This document shows positions 17,346 to 23,764 of a DNA stretch of 24,862 nucleotides, piece after piece; the stretch's first letter is position 1; every line of letters begins with the position of its first letter. The DNA is taken from NCBI GenBank assembly GCA_900754445.1, contig CAAECW010000077.1, positions 1-24,862 on the forward strand, written 5' to 3'. The notes below the pieces were generated by a model. It was not told where the DNA came from and ran no database searches. It worked only from the letters and a program-made list of their open reading frames with translations. The DNA comes from an uncultured Collinsella sp. (GTDB lineage Bacteria > Actinomycetota > Coriobacteriia > Coriobacteriales > Coriobacteriaceae). The translations under genes and the position numbers were made by a program.

Positions 17346-17528
17346 CGAGGTTTAATACTTTTCCCGAGAAGTGAACGAGTGAAAACGGGCCCCCGAAGCA
17401 TCGGCACTTTCGAGATGCAATTTCCTGCGGTTTTGCCAGCCAAATCCTGCGGGTTTGACGTCTAAAAATGTCGATGCTTCGGAGGTCCAAGTATGGCCGT
17501 TCACTTCTCGGAAAAGTATTAGACCTCG
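17346..17528. repeat. 183-bp inverted-repeat element, copy B
   Basis: Same length and orientation as the element at 1603-1785. The ends read CGAGGT(T/C)TAATACTTTT, CCGAGAAGTGAACG in opposite directions, and a second inner arm CCGAAGCATCG(G/A)CA pairs with its complement. The centre again holds two CCTGCGG words 22 bases apart (17424 and 17446). Within the non-coding stretch 17213-17660 it accounts for most of the sequence; the remainder is two palindromes, a terminator, and about 85 bases (17262-17345) in which I see nothing. Confidence 0.78.
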
Positions 17529-17543
17529 ATTTACATGCCACTC

Positions 17544-17576
17544 AATGTGACAAAGTGGCTGCTCCTTTGTCACATT
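17544..17576. repeat. Palindrome AATGTGACAAAG ... CTTTGTCACATT
   Basis: Exact 12-base arms are separated by 9 bases. It lies 15 bases beyond the right end of the 183-bp element. The same element end and palindrome occur together at 23705-23764. Confidence 0.75.
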
Positions 17577-17581
17577 CGATG

Positions 17582-17610
17582 AAAAAGGGCACCGATGTTA
17601 GTCGATGCCC
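17582..17610 (-). terminator. Intrinsic terminator of the deiminase/carbamoyltransferase/MFS operon
   Basis: Read on the minus strand, GGGCATCGA and its near-complement enclose a 6-base loop and are followed directly by five T. It sits about 50 bases after the MFS stop codon at 17661 and would end that operon. Confidence 0.7.
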
Positions 17611-17660
17611 CAAAGCGGCTGCAGGTTAAGCCCTACAGCGTATGTCTAAGACGAATCGAA

Positions 17661-18926
17661 CTATTCGTCCCAGGAGAGGTTCTTACCAGTCTTTTTTGCC
17701 AGCAGCAAGAACAGGCCGATAATAACGTTGCATGCGATGCAGAAGATGAAGACGCCCTGGAAGGAGCCGACAAGCTCATAGACCTTCATCATAACGGGCA
17801 TGCCAAAGGCGCCGACGATATAGCCCACGGAGCAGATCAGCGCGAAGATGCGACCGAAATCGCGGGAGCCAAAGACATCCATAACCAAAACGGTCAGGGC
17901 AGTGCCAGCGATGACGTACATTACGTCGTTCACGCCTGCTGCGAGGATGCTGAGCGTCGAGTTGCCGCTGCTCATCATGAGCATGACAAAGGAAAGGATG
18001 GAGACAGCGAGCCAGCCCAGAATGGCCTTCGTGCTGCCGAACCTATCGCAAGTGGTGCCGACGATCGGATTGAGGAACAGATCGAAGAGCGATGCAGCGG
18101 ATACCATGAAGCCGCCCACCATGGGGCTAAAACCAACCTCGGAAGCATACGTCGGGAAGAGCTGGTTCATGCAGCAAGTGAGCTGAACGAGACAGAGGAA
18201 GCCGATGCAGAAGAAGAAGGCAGGCGACTTAATGGCGCGCGCATAGCTAACGCCACGCGTGCTATCCTCGGTCGTCTCCTCGGTCTCGGTGACCGTCTCG
18301 CCCTCGACGTAGCCATAGGGCAGCATGCCCTTGTCCTGAGGCTTATAGCGAATAATCAGGACGGAAGCGGGGAAAATGAGCACGGCGGAGACGCCAGCGA
18401 GCACCAGATAGCCAGTCCTCCAGCCAGCGGCCTCGATGACAGAGGTGATGACGGGGCTCATGATGAGCATGTAAATCGAGTTCACTGCCCAAGCGAGACC
18501 GATTGCCAGGCCACCAGATTTTTTGAACCACTGGTCAATAACGTCGGACATGGCGACGCCGGTGGTGAAGGCGAAGCAAACGCCAATCAGGGCGCCAGCG
18601 GCGATGAACATCCAGACTTCGGTGTAGAAGGCCATGCCTGCGCCGGCAGCGAGCAAAATAAGCTCGACAACGGGGAGCCAAACCTTGCCAACGACCTTGG
18701 GAATGAGTTTTCCGACAAACGGAAGAGCTGCCGCAAGACCAATGAGCGTTGCGGTGAAGTAATACGAGAAGATGGAATAGTCAAACCCGAACTCCTCGCA
18801 CACGGGTGCGACGAAGGAGCCCGCGATGACGCTATAGGATCCGGTCGTGCCGGCAGACATAAGGCCGAGCGCGATTACGAGAACCCATGCGTAAACCTTG
18901 CTGCTCTTTAACTTTGCATTATCCAT
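17661..18926 (-). CDS. MFS transporter linked to the carbamoyltransferase gene
   Basis: 421 residues, 12 predicted transmembrane helices in two six-helix halves. The opening (AWVLVIALGLMSAGTTGSYS, then FVAPVCEEFGFDYS) resembles the monocarboxylate/oxalate-formate (OFA-like) branch of MFS, though the substrate is not readable. The ATG at 18926 is preceded by AGGAGCTG; the upstream extension to 18959 overlaps the neighbouring gene and lacks a site. It begins 11 bases after the carbamoyltransferase stop, so it is the third gene of that operon. By context it may import the guanidino substrate or exchange it for the amine product. A very similar MFS gene lies at 22307. An MFS here is unusual: agmatine deiminase operons normally use an APC-type antiporter. 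Confidence 0.85.
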   Translation of the reverse strand: MDNAKLKSSKVYAWVLVIALGLMSAGTTGSYSVIAGSFVAPVCEEFGFDYSIFSYYFTATLIGLAAALPFVGKLIPKVVGKVWLPVVELILLAAGAGMAFYTEVWMFIAAGALIGVCFAFTTGVAMSDVIDQWFKKSGGLAIGLAWAVNSIYMLIMSPVITSVIEAAGWRTGYLVLAGVSAVLIFPASVLIIRYKPQDKGMLPYGYVEGETVTETEETTEDSTRGVSYARAIKSPAFFFCIGFLCLVQLTCCMNQLFPTYASEVGFSPMVGGFMVSAASLFDLFLNPIVGTTCDRFGSTKAILGWLAVSILSFVMLMMSSGNSTLSILAAGVNDVMYVIAGTALTVLVMDVFGSRDFGRIFALICSVGYIVGAFGMPVMMKVYELVGSFQGVFIFCIACNVIIGLFLLLAKKTGKNLSWDE

Positions 18927-18937
18927 TGATACAGCTC

Positions 18938-20002
18938 CTAGAGACCCAGAAGGGCACACATAACAGCCTTGATGGTGTGCTGACGGTTCTCTGCCTCACG
19001 GAAGATGACCGAAGCGTTGGCCTCAAAGCACTCGTCGGCAATCTCAAAGCCCTCGGTGATGATTTCGCGATGGAGGTCGTTCTTGCACTGGTCGAGGAGC
19101 ATTTTGCCGACACGGTGATCTGCGTTATGGACAGAGGGAAGCTCATGCATGCAGAAGATGTCGGGATTGTTGGTGCGCTTGCACAGCTCGCTGGTGACGC
19201 GATAGGGGTACAAAGACTCGGCATCGCCCAACCAGGAGTTGTAGTCGTCGGGATCCAGAACCTCTTCGCCGCACTCGGGGTTGATGTAGCGCCACTCCTC
19301 GGTAACGATAACGTCAACGCCATCCAGGGCATCGAGGTCAGAGGTGATGGTAAAGGTCCTATTGGGAGCGTACTTGGCGTAGCAGGCCTCCACCTCTTCG
19401 ATCATTTCCTTGCACATCTGATGACGGAGGTCGTCGGGGCCGATGGCGAGGAAGTCCATGTCGAGCATAGCGCACAGACGGCCATACCACACTGGGGCGC
19501 CGGCGCAGTTGCCAACGAAAGCCATCTTCTTGCCGCGGCTCGTACGCAAACCGCCCCATTGCTCTTCCATCGTAAGAGCGTCAGCGAGCATCTGAGTCGG
19601 GTGATCGCCGAGAGTAAGGGCATTGATGACCGGGATGTCAACCAGGTCGGCGACGTCATAGAGGAACTGCTCGTCCTTCTGTGCGCGGTAGACGATGAGA
19701 TCGTACATGCCGTTAAAGACGCGCATGGCATCCTTGACGGTCTCGCAGTCACCCATGTGGGAGTTGGTCAGATAAGTGAAGCCCATGCCCAAATCATTGC
19801 AGGAGGTCTCGAATGCGCAACGAGTACGGGTCGAGCCCCACTCAAAGTTGGCGAGGACGTTTTTGCCGGGGAAGTAGTGCTGGTCGACACCGGACTTCTT
19901 CTGAGCCTTAAGGTTCCAGGCAAGATCGATGAGATAGCGGAAATCCTCGGAGGAAAGATCATGGATGTTGATGTAGTCGCGACCGCGGAGGCTGTTGTTC
20001 AT
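18938..20002 (-). CDS. Ornithine-carbamoyltransferase-like enzyme with altered substrate motifs
   Basis: 354 residues. The fold is clearly OTC-like: RGRDYINIHDLSSEDFRYLI at the N-terminus, the carbamoyl-phosphate loop STRTR (57-61), LTLGDHPTQMLADALTM with HPTQ at 134-137. The amine-side motifs are not those of OTC: GNCAGAP (164-170) replaces the Asn-pair segment, EEWRYIN (235-241) replaces the DxWxSMG loop, and MHELPS (285-290) replaces MHCLP. It may therefore transfer a carbamoyl group to, or phosphorolyse one from, something other than ornithine. Putrescine is possible, but characterised putrescine enzymes keep HCLP. The ATG at 20002 has an AAAGGAA site. The MFS gene follows after 11 bases; the deiminase-like gene precedes it by 123 bases that fold into two hairpins. 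Confidence 0.85.
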   Translation of the reverse strand: MNNSLRGRDYINIHDLSSEDFRYLIDLAWNLKAQKKSGVDQHYFPGKNVLANFEWGSTRTRCAFETSCNDLGMGFTYLTNSHMGDCETVKDAMRVFNGMYDLIVYRAQKDEQFLYDVADLVDIPVINALTLGDHPTQMLADALTMEEQWGGLRTSRGKKMAFVGNCAGAPVWYGRLCAMLDMDFLAIGPDDLRHQMCKEMIEEVEACYAKYAPNRTFTITSDLDALDGVDVIVTEEWRYINPECGEEVLDPDDYNSWLGDAESLYPYRVTSELCKRTNNPDIFCMHELPSVHNADHRVGKMLLDQCKNDLHREIITEGFEIADECFEANASVIFREAENRQHTIKAVMCALLGL

Positions 20003-20046
20003 GCCTATTTCCTTTCGAATTATTATCAAAATTATTGTTGAATGTG

Positions 20047-20078
20047 TCCCCGAGGAAAACACGGATATCCCTCGGGGA
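20047..20078 (-). promoter_or_regulatory. Hairpin in the spacer upstream of the carbamoyltransferase gene
   Basis: TCCCCGAGG pairs exactly with CCTCGGGGA across a 14-base loop. It lies 45 bases upstream of the carbamoyltransferase start. There is no T-run directly after it on the transcribed strand, so it is more likely an mRNA-stabilising or processing structure than a full terminator. Confidence 0.5.
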
Positions 20079-20097
20079 GCGGTACATGTGGCGCCTA

Positions 20098-20123
20098 AGC
20101 CAAAGAGCGCAGGCTCTAAGGCT
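20098..20123 (-). promoter_or_regulatory. Hairpin just after the deiminase-like gene
   Basis: AGCC..AGAGC pairs with GCTCT..GGCT, with a two-base internal bulge on each side. It begins two bases after the stop codon at 20126 and has no T-run. Together with the next hairpin it fills the operon spacer. Confidence 0.45.
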
Positions 20124-20125
20124 CA

Positions 20126-21364
20126 CTAACGACTGGCCGCCACGTCCTTAGTCCAGCAGTGCACGCCGCCGCCGGACAGGTTAAGCGCGAGGGAATCAAT
20201 CATGATGACCTTGCGATCGGGGAAGCAGCTCTCAAGAACTGCCTTGGCCTGCTCGTCCTTCTCTTTCACGACCTCGCTCATGCCCTCGTGGTAATAACGC
20301 TGGCCAAGAACGACGCCGTTGCAAATCAGGAAATTGCAGTAGCTCGCTGCGGCGTAGAAGTGGACGGGGCCCTCGGGCCAGGGGGTGCCATCCATAAACT
20401 TGCCGCCCATTTCGTCGATGAAGCCCTTATAGAGCTCGTAATCTTCATCGCCAGGGGCGATAACGACTTCAATAGGCTCGGCGGTGGGCATACGAACGAT
20501 CTCGAAGGGCTTGCCCTCCCAGTCCGTTTCGTTGCTCAGGATCTCGTAGGCTGCCTCAATGCGGCGACGAGACTCTGCTCCAGCCTTGCTCGAGGCTGCC
20601 TCTTCATCGGACACCTCGGCAAGAAGAATCTTGTTCGGAGTGATAAAGCGACACATCTCATCAATGTGAGCTGCAAAGCTCATGCCAAAGACGGGAGTTC
20701 CGTCTTCCTTCTCGTCGAGGATGCCCAGTCGATAGTCGTCGTCCTCGAGCATAGGCTGCGGAAGCCAGATAACCTTGTTGAGGTTGTAGATGCGCTTATA
20801 CTCGGCCTCTACTTCCTCTTTCGTGAACTCGGGATTACGCTTGCGGCATTCCGTGTCCTCGATTGCGATCAGAGTGCCGTGACCGTCAAACTCGCGGTCG
20901 CCGCCCTCCGAAACCATTTCGGAATTGACGATATCGAAGCAACCGAGCGCAACCGCCATGTGAACCGCTGCCTTACGTGCGGACTGGCACTCCGGGGAGT
21001 TCTTGTCCCACACGCCGTAATAGGTCCAAGCGGGGTTGACCATATAAGAATGGCCCTTGTCGTCGACCATGATGCTGGGACCGTTGTCGCGGACATAGAA
21101 GTTGGAGTCTTCGAACTGCGTGATCTCGATGCGATCGAGATCAGCCCCCTCCTCCTTCAGGCGCGAGCAAGCCTCCTCATAGGAGCCGGGGGTACCGCAA
21201 TTGAGGTTGACCGTAACGTCGCCATACTCGAGCAGAGCCTTGATCACGTCAACGCAGGGCTGGCGGTTATCATAGCCCTCTGCACGGATGTAATCGGGAA
21301 GCCATGTCACATAGACGTTGGAGCGCTTCTCGAACTCGCCCGGCATACGATAGTTCTCGTACAT
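20126..21364 (-). CDS. Agmatine deiminase-like protein (PAD_porph family)
   Basis: 412 residues, some 40 more than typical agmatine deiminases. The guanidino-modifying catalytic set is all present: Asp93 in VRDNGPS, the EGGDREFDGHGTL block (153-165), His233 with Asp235 in AAHIDEM, and the nucleophile Cys403 in SGGGVHCWT. The enzyme should hydrolyse a guanidino group to a ureido group and ammonia through a Cys-amidino intermediate. The extra length sits mainly around residues 203-226 and 305-335, so the active-site entrance may differ and the substrate may not be agmatine. The ATG at 21364 is preceded by GAAGGACC. It is the first gene of an operon with the carbamoyltransferase-like and MFS genes, divergent from a TetR gene. 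Confidence 0.87.
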   Translation of the reverse strand: MYENYRMPGEFEKRSNVYVTWLPDYIRAEGYDNRQPCVDVIKALLEYGDVTVNLNCGTPGSYEEACSRLKEEGADLDRIEITQFEDSNFYVRDNGPSIMVDDKGHSYMVNPAWTYYGVWDKNSPECQSARKAAVHMAVALGCFDIVNSEMVSEGGDREFDGHGTLIAIEDTECRKRNPEFTKEEVEAEYKRIYNLNKVIWLPQPMLEDDDYRLGILDEKEDGTPVFGMSFAAHIDEMCRFITPNKILLAEVSDEEAASSKAGAESRRRIEAAYEILSNETDWEGKPFEIVRMPTAEPIEVVIAPGDEDYELYKGFIDEMGGKFMDGTPWPEGPVHFYAAASYCNFLICNGVVLGQRYYHEGMSEVVKEKDEQAKAVLESCFPDRKVIMIDSLALNLSGGGVHCWTKDVAASR

Positions 21365-21439
21365 GGTTGGTCCTTCCGTCGGGTTTCCCGCGATGCTGTC
21401 CGGCCGCGACAATAGCGGGGTTTCACCTGCTATAGTACT

Positions 21440-21460
21440 ACTATACCTACCGTTCGGTAG
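21440..21460 (-). promoter_or_regulatory. Candidate TetR operator and -10 box of the deiminase operon
   Basis: CTACCGTTCGGTAG (21447-21460) is a palindrome apart from its central two bases, a normal shape for a TetR-family operator. On the minus strand it is followed at once by TATAGT (21440-21445), a good -10 box. I see no convincing -35. Bound repressor would cover the promoter. Confidence 0.55.
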
Positions 21461-21495
21461 ATAGTTTTGAATAATTGCCGCTCGCCTACTGATAC

Positions 21496-21516
21496 ATACC
21501 GTTCACCGTATATAGT
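21496..21516 (+). promoter_or_regulatory. Candidate second operator and -10 box of the TetR gene
   Basis: ATACCGTTCACCGTAT (21496-21511) shares TACCGTT with the first operator and has symmetric ATAC/GTAT ends. TATAGT (21511-21516) overlaps its right edge and is a plausible -10 box for the TetR gene, which starts at 21589. This would allow autorepression. The inner symmetry is imperfect, so confidence is limited. Confidence 0.42.
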
Positions 21517-21588
21517 GGTCATGTTTGGACACGAATTGATGTTCCGTTGCCATCCTTAATAATGTTGGTAGTGCGGAAGTGATTTGCG

Positions 21589-22167
21589 ATGGAGAAATGC
21601 AGCGTGAGCACAAGAAAAAAAATATTGGACGCAATGTACGATCTTGTGGCAGAAGTCGGTTATGACAAAGCGTCTATCGGAAAGATTTGCGACTTTGTCG
21701 GTATATCCAAGCCGTCGGTGTACTACTACTTTCCCTCTAAAGAGGAGATTTTCACTACGCTCTTGGACAGCATGTTTCCGACCATTGACTATCAGCGCGA
21801 CTACTCGCTAATAGTCGATAGGGACGGGTTCAAGGCCGCGCTTATCGAGCTCGGCAATTCAGTTATAGGTGGCTATCGAAGCGATGAAAAGCGCCGGCGC
21901 GTGCTGGCCGAGGTTAGCGTTCAAGCAAATCGAATTCCTGCAGTTCAGGAACGTCAAGCGACGGCGACCAAACGAACCATGGATGCGCTTAAAGACATCC
22001 TTCTTCATGGTGTAGAGATTGGCGCGTTTTCCGATAGCGCCGACGTAATGCTCTACGTACAAATTCTTTATACCGTTCTGGAGGGAGCAAGCAATACGGT
22101 CGCTCAAGGTGAGGATATTGATGAAAAAGCGGTTTGGGCGGGAATAGTCGAGCTTATGTTCAAATAA
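21589..22167 (+). CDS. TetR/AcrR-family transcriptional regulator
   Basis: 192 residues. Residues 8-55 are the TetR helix-turn-helix: RKKILDAMYDLVAEVGYDKAS, then IGKICDFVGISKPSVYYYFP and SKEEIF, close to the family consensus. The rest is the all-helical ligand-binding and dimer domain and has no motif that tells the ligand. It is transcribed away from the deiminase operon and toward the second MFS gene, with about 220 bases of regulatory DNA between it and the deiminase start. It most likely represses both flanking units and responds to the pathway substrate or a related amine. The gene looks more A+T-rich than the deiminase and carbamoyltransferase genes. Confidence 0.9.
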   Translation: MEKCSVSTRKKILDAMYDLVAEVGYDKASIGKICDFVGISKPSVYYYFPSKEEIFTTLLDSMFPTIDYQRDYSLIVDRDGFKAALIELGNSVIGGYRSDEKRRRVLAEVSVQANRIPAVQERQATATKRTMDALKDILLHGVEIGAFSDSADVMLYVQILYTVLEGASNTVAQGEDIDEKAVWAGIVELMFK

Positions 22168-22220
22168 ACCAGCCAAGCTGAAGCGCATGTTGGCACCCAT
22201 GGTGCCTGCGGGCAACCTTT

Positions 22221-22270
22221 AAAAACGAAAACAGGGGTCGACTCCAGTCTGGCTTGGAGTCAACCCCTGT
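22221..22270 (-). terminator. Intrinsic terminator for the second MFS gene, shared with TetR
   Basis: ACAGGGGT-C-GACTCCA pairs with TGGAGT-C-AACCCCTGT around a short loop (22231-22270). On the minus strand the stem is followed by TTTCGTTTTT (22221-22230), as expected for a terminator of the MFS gene ending at 22307. The stem may also stop the TetR transcript coming from the other side. Confidence 0.8.
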
Positions 22271-22306
22271 TGCGTGGCAATCTATGCCGATGCAAATCGG
22301 CGCTTA

Positions 22307-23587
22307 TTACTTTTCAGCAGCCTTATTGAGAAAGCCGGAAACGATAGCAAACGCAGCAATCATAAGGTTGCAGGCAATGCAGAAGATAAATACTCCCTGG
22401 AATGACCCCGCCATGCCGTAAACCTTCATCATGACCGGCATTCCAAAAGCACCGACGACATAGCCCGCTGAGCAAACGATCGAATAGATCCTTCCAAAAT
22501 CGCGTGATCCAAAGAGCGAGAGTAGAAGCATCGGCATTGCGGTTCCAACGATGGCGAACATGACATCGTTTACACCAGCTGCAATGATGGAAACGGTCTC
22601 ATTGCTTCCGCCAATGATAAGTAGCAGGAATGAAAGAATGCTGACACCTGTCCATGCGACCGTTGCTTTAATAGCGCCAAGCTTGTCGCATGTTTTGCCC
22701 ACGAAGGGATTTAGGAAGATATCGGAGAGTGAAGCTGCCGAGACCATTAAGCTTCCTACGATAGGATTGAAACCGACCTCGCTTGCATAGGTTGGAAACA
22801 GCTGGTTCATGCAGCAGGTGAGCTGCGCCACGCAAAGCAAGAGGACACAGAGAATAAAAGACGGCGTTTTCGCGGCATCGCGGAGTGCCATGCCCGAAAG
22901 AACATCTTCCTGCTCATCGGCGCTGCAGCTCTCATGGGTTTCGGAGGCGGTCTCTCCGTACGGAAGCATGTTGCGATCAGAGGGGTTAAGGCGAATGATA
23001 AATGCGCTTGCAGGCAAAATCATAGCTGCAGAAACGGCCGCAAGCACGATGTATCCCGTACGCCAGCCTTGCTGCTCGATGACCAGCGTAATGACAGGAC
23101 TCAATAACAGCGTACAGAGAGAATTAACGCCCCAAGCGAGGCCGATGGCAAGACCGGACGATTTGCTGAACCATTGGTCAATGACATCGGACATGCAGAC
23201 GCCCGTTGTAAACGAAAAGCAGATGCCGATCACTGCGGCGGAGACGGTGAACATCCAGACCTCGGTGTAGAACGCCATTGCGGCGCCGGCGACAATAAGG
23301 ACGAGTTCAATGCAAATATGCCATGGTTTGCCGATTACTTTTGGAATGAAGCGACTCAAAAGCGGAAGCCCAAGCGCAAGGCCAAGAAGAATCGCGGTGA
23401 AATAGAAAGAAAAAGAAGTGTAGTCAAAGCCCAGATCTTCACATACTGGGGCAACGAATGAGCCGGCAATAATGCTATATGTGCCAGTTGTTCCGGCGGA
23501 CATTAAGCCGAGCGCAATAACGACGACCCAAGCAAATGCGCCGCTTTCACGGAGACAATCTTTTTTGGCTGGTGTGGTGAGAGTCAT
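22307..23587 (-). CDS. MFS transporter, paralogue of the one at 17661
   Basis: 426 residues, 12 predicted helices. By eye it matches the other MFS protein over its whole length at roughly two residues in three, for example VIALGLMSAGTTG, IAGSFVAPVCE, AFYTEVWMF, SDVIDQWF, MNQLFPTYASEVGF and SRDFGRI. The variable part is the central loop between the halves. The ATG at 23587 has a TGGAGC site; an in-frame extension to 23662 would run through the promoter and is rejected. It is a single-gene unit with its own promoter and operator-like site. It may be specialised for the other direction of transport or for a related substrate. The gene looks more A+T-rich than its paralogue, so a distinct history is possible. 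Confidence 0.85.
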   Translation of the reverse strand: MTLTTPAKKDCLRESGAFAWVVVIALGLMSAGTTGTYSIIAGSFVAPVCEDLGFDYTSFSFYFTAILLGLALGLPLLSRFIPKVIGKPWHICIELVLIVAGAAMAFYTEVWMFTVSAAVIGICFSFTTGVCMSDVIDQWFSKSSGLAIGLAWGVNSLCTLLLSPVITLVIEQQGWRTGYIVLAAVSAAMILPASAFIIRLNPSDRNMLPYGETASETHESCSADEQEDVLSGMALRDAAKTPSFILCVLLLCVAQLTCCMNQLFPTYASEVGFNPIVGSLMVSAASLSDIFLNPFVGKTCDKLGAIKATVAWTGVSILSFLLLIIGGSNETVSIIAAGVNDVMFAIVGTAMPMLLLSLFGSRDFGRIYSIVCSAGYVVGAFGMPVMMKVYGMAGSFQGVFIFCIACNLMIAAFAIVSGFLNKAAEK

Positions 23588-23623
23588 GGTTGCTCCATTT
23601 CTATCGGCAATACATCCTATATG

Positions 23624-23662
23624 CCTACCGATAGGTATATAAACCAGAAGACTCTTCGTCAA
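23624..23662 (-). promoter_or_regulatory. Promoter of the second MFS gene with overlapping TetR-type operator
   Basis: On the minus strand TTGACG (23662-23657) is a near-consensus -35 box. TATACC with 17-base spacing, or TATATA with 15, is the -10. The palindrome CCTACCGATAGGTAT (23624-23638) overlaps the -10 and shares CTACCG with the operator at 21447. This is the classic position for repression. Confidence 0.6.
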
Positions 23663-23704
23663 GCATTAAGCGGGGAGAGGGAGTTCTTAACCTGCCGAAC
23701 GGTA

Positions 23705-23764
23705 ATTAGACCCCGATTTCGCAAGGGTCTCAATGTGACAAAGGGACTGTCCCTTTGTCACATT
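23705..23764. repeat. Element end plus perfect palindrome, related to 17518-17576
   Basis: Bases 23732-23764 form a perfect palindrome of 16-base arms (AATGTGACAAAGGGAC and its complement) around a single T. The 27 bases to the left start ATTAGACCCCGATTT, the same as the right end of the 183-bp element at 17346-17528. The whole 60 bases therefore match 17518-17576 in order and spacing. The palindrome overlaps the last codon of the FtsX-type gene. Confidence 0.72.

Noticed and set aside
17232..17577. Complete insertion sequence around the second 183-bp element
   Set aside because: No transposase frame exists here and no target-site duplication could be identified by eye.
17595..18911. Long plus-strand open frame opposite the first MFS gene
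   Set aside because: The translation is an acidic, low-complexity sequence typical of the antisense of membrane proteins. The minus strand encodes a clear transporter.
18887..21415. Two long plus-strand frames opposite the carbamoyltransferase and deiminase genes
   Set aside because: The catalytic motifs, starts and ribosome sites all lie on the minus strand; the plus frames have none.
6120..23764. Palindromes considered as CRISPR repeats
   Set aside because: They are dispersed singly over the window, differ in their arms, and are not arranged with regular spacers; no cas genes are present.
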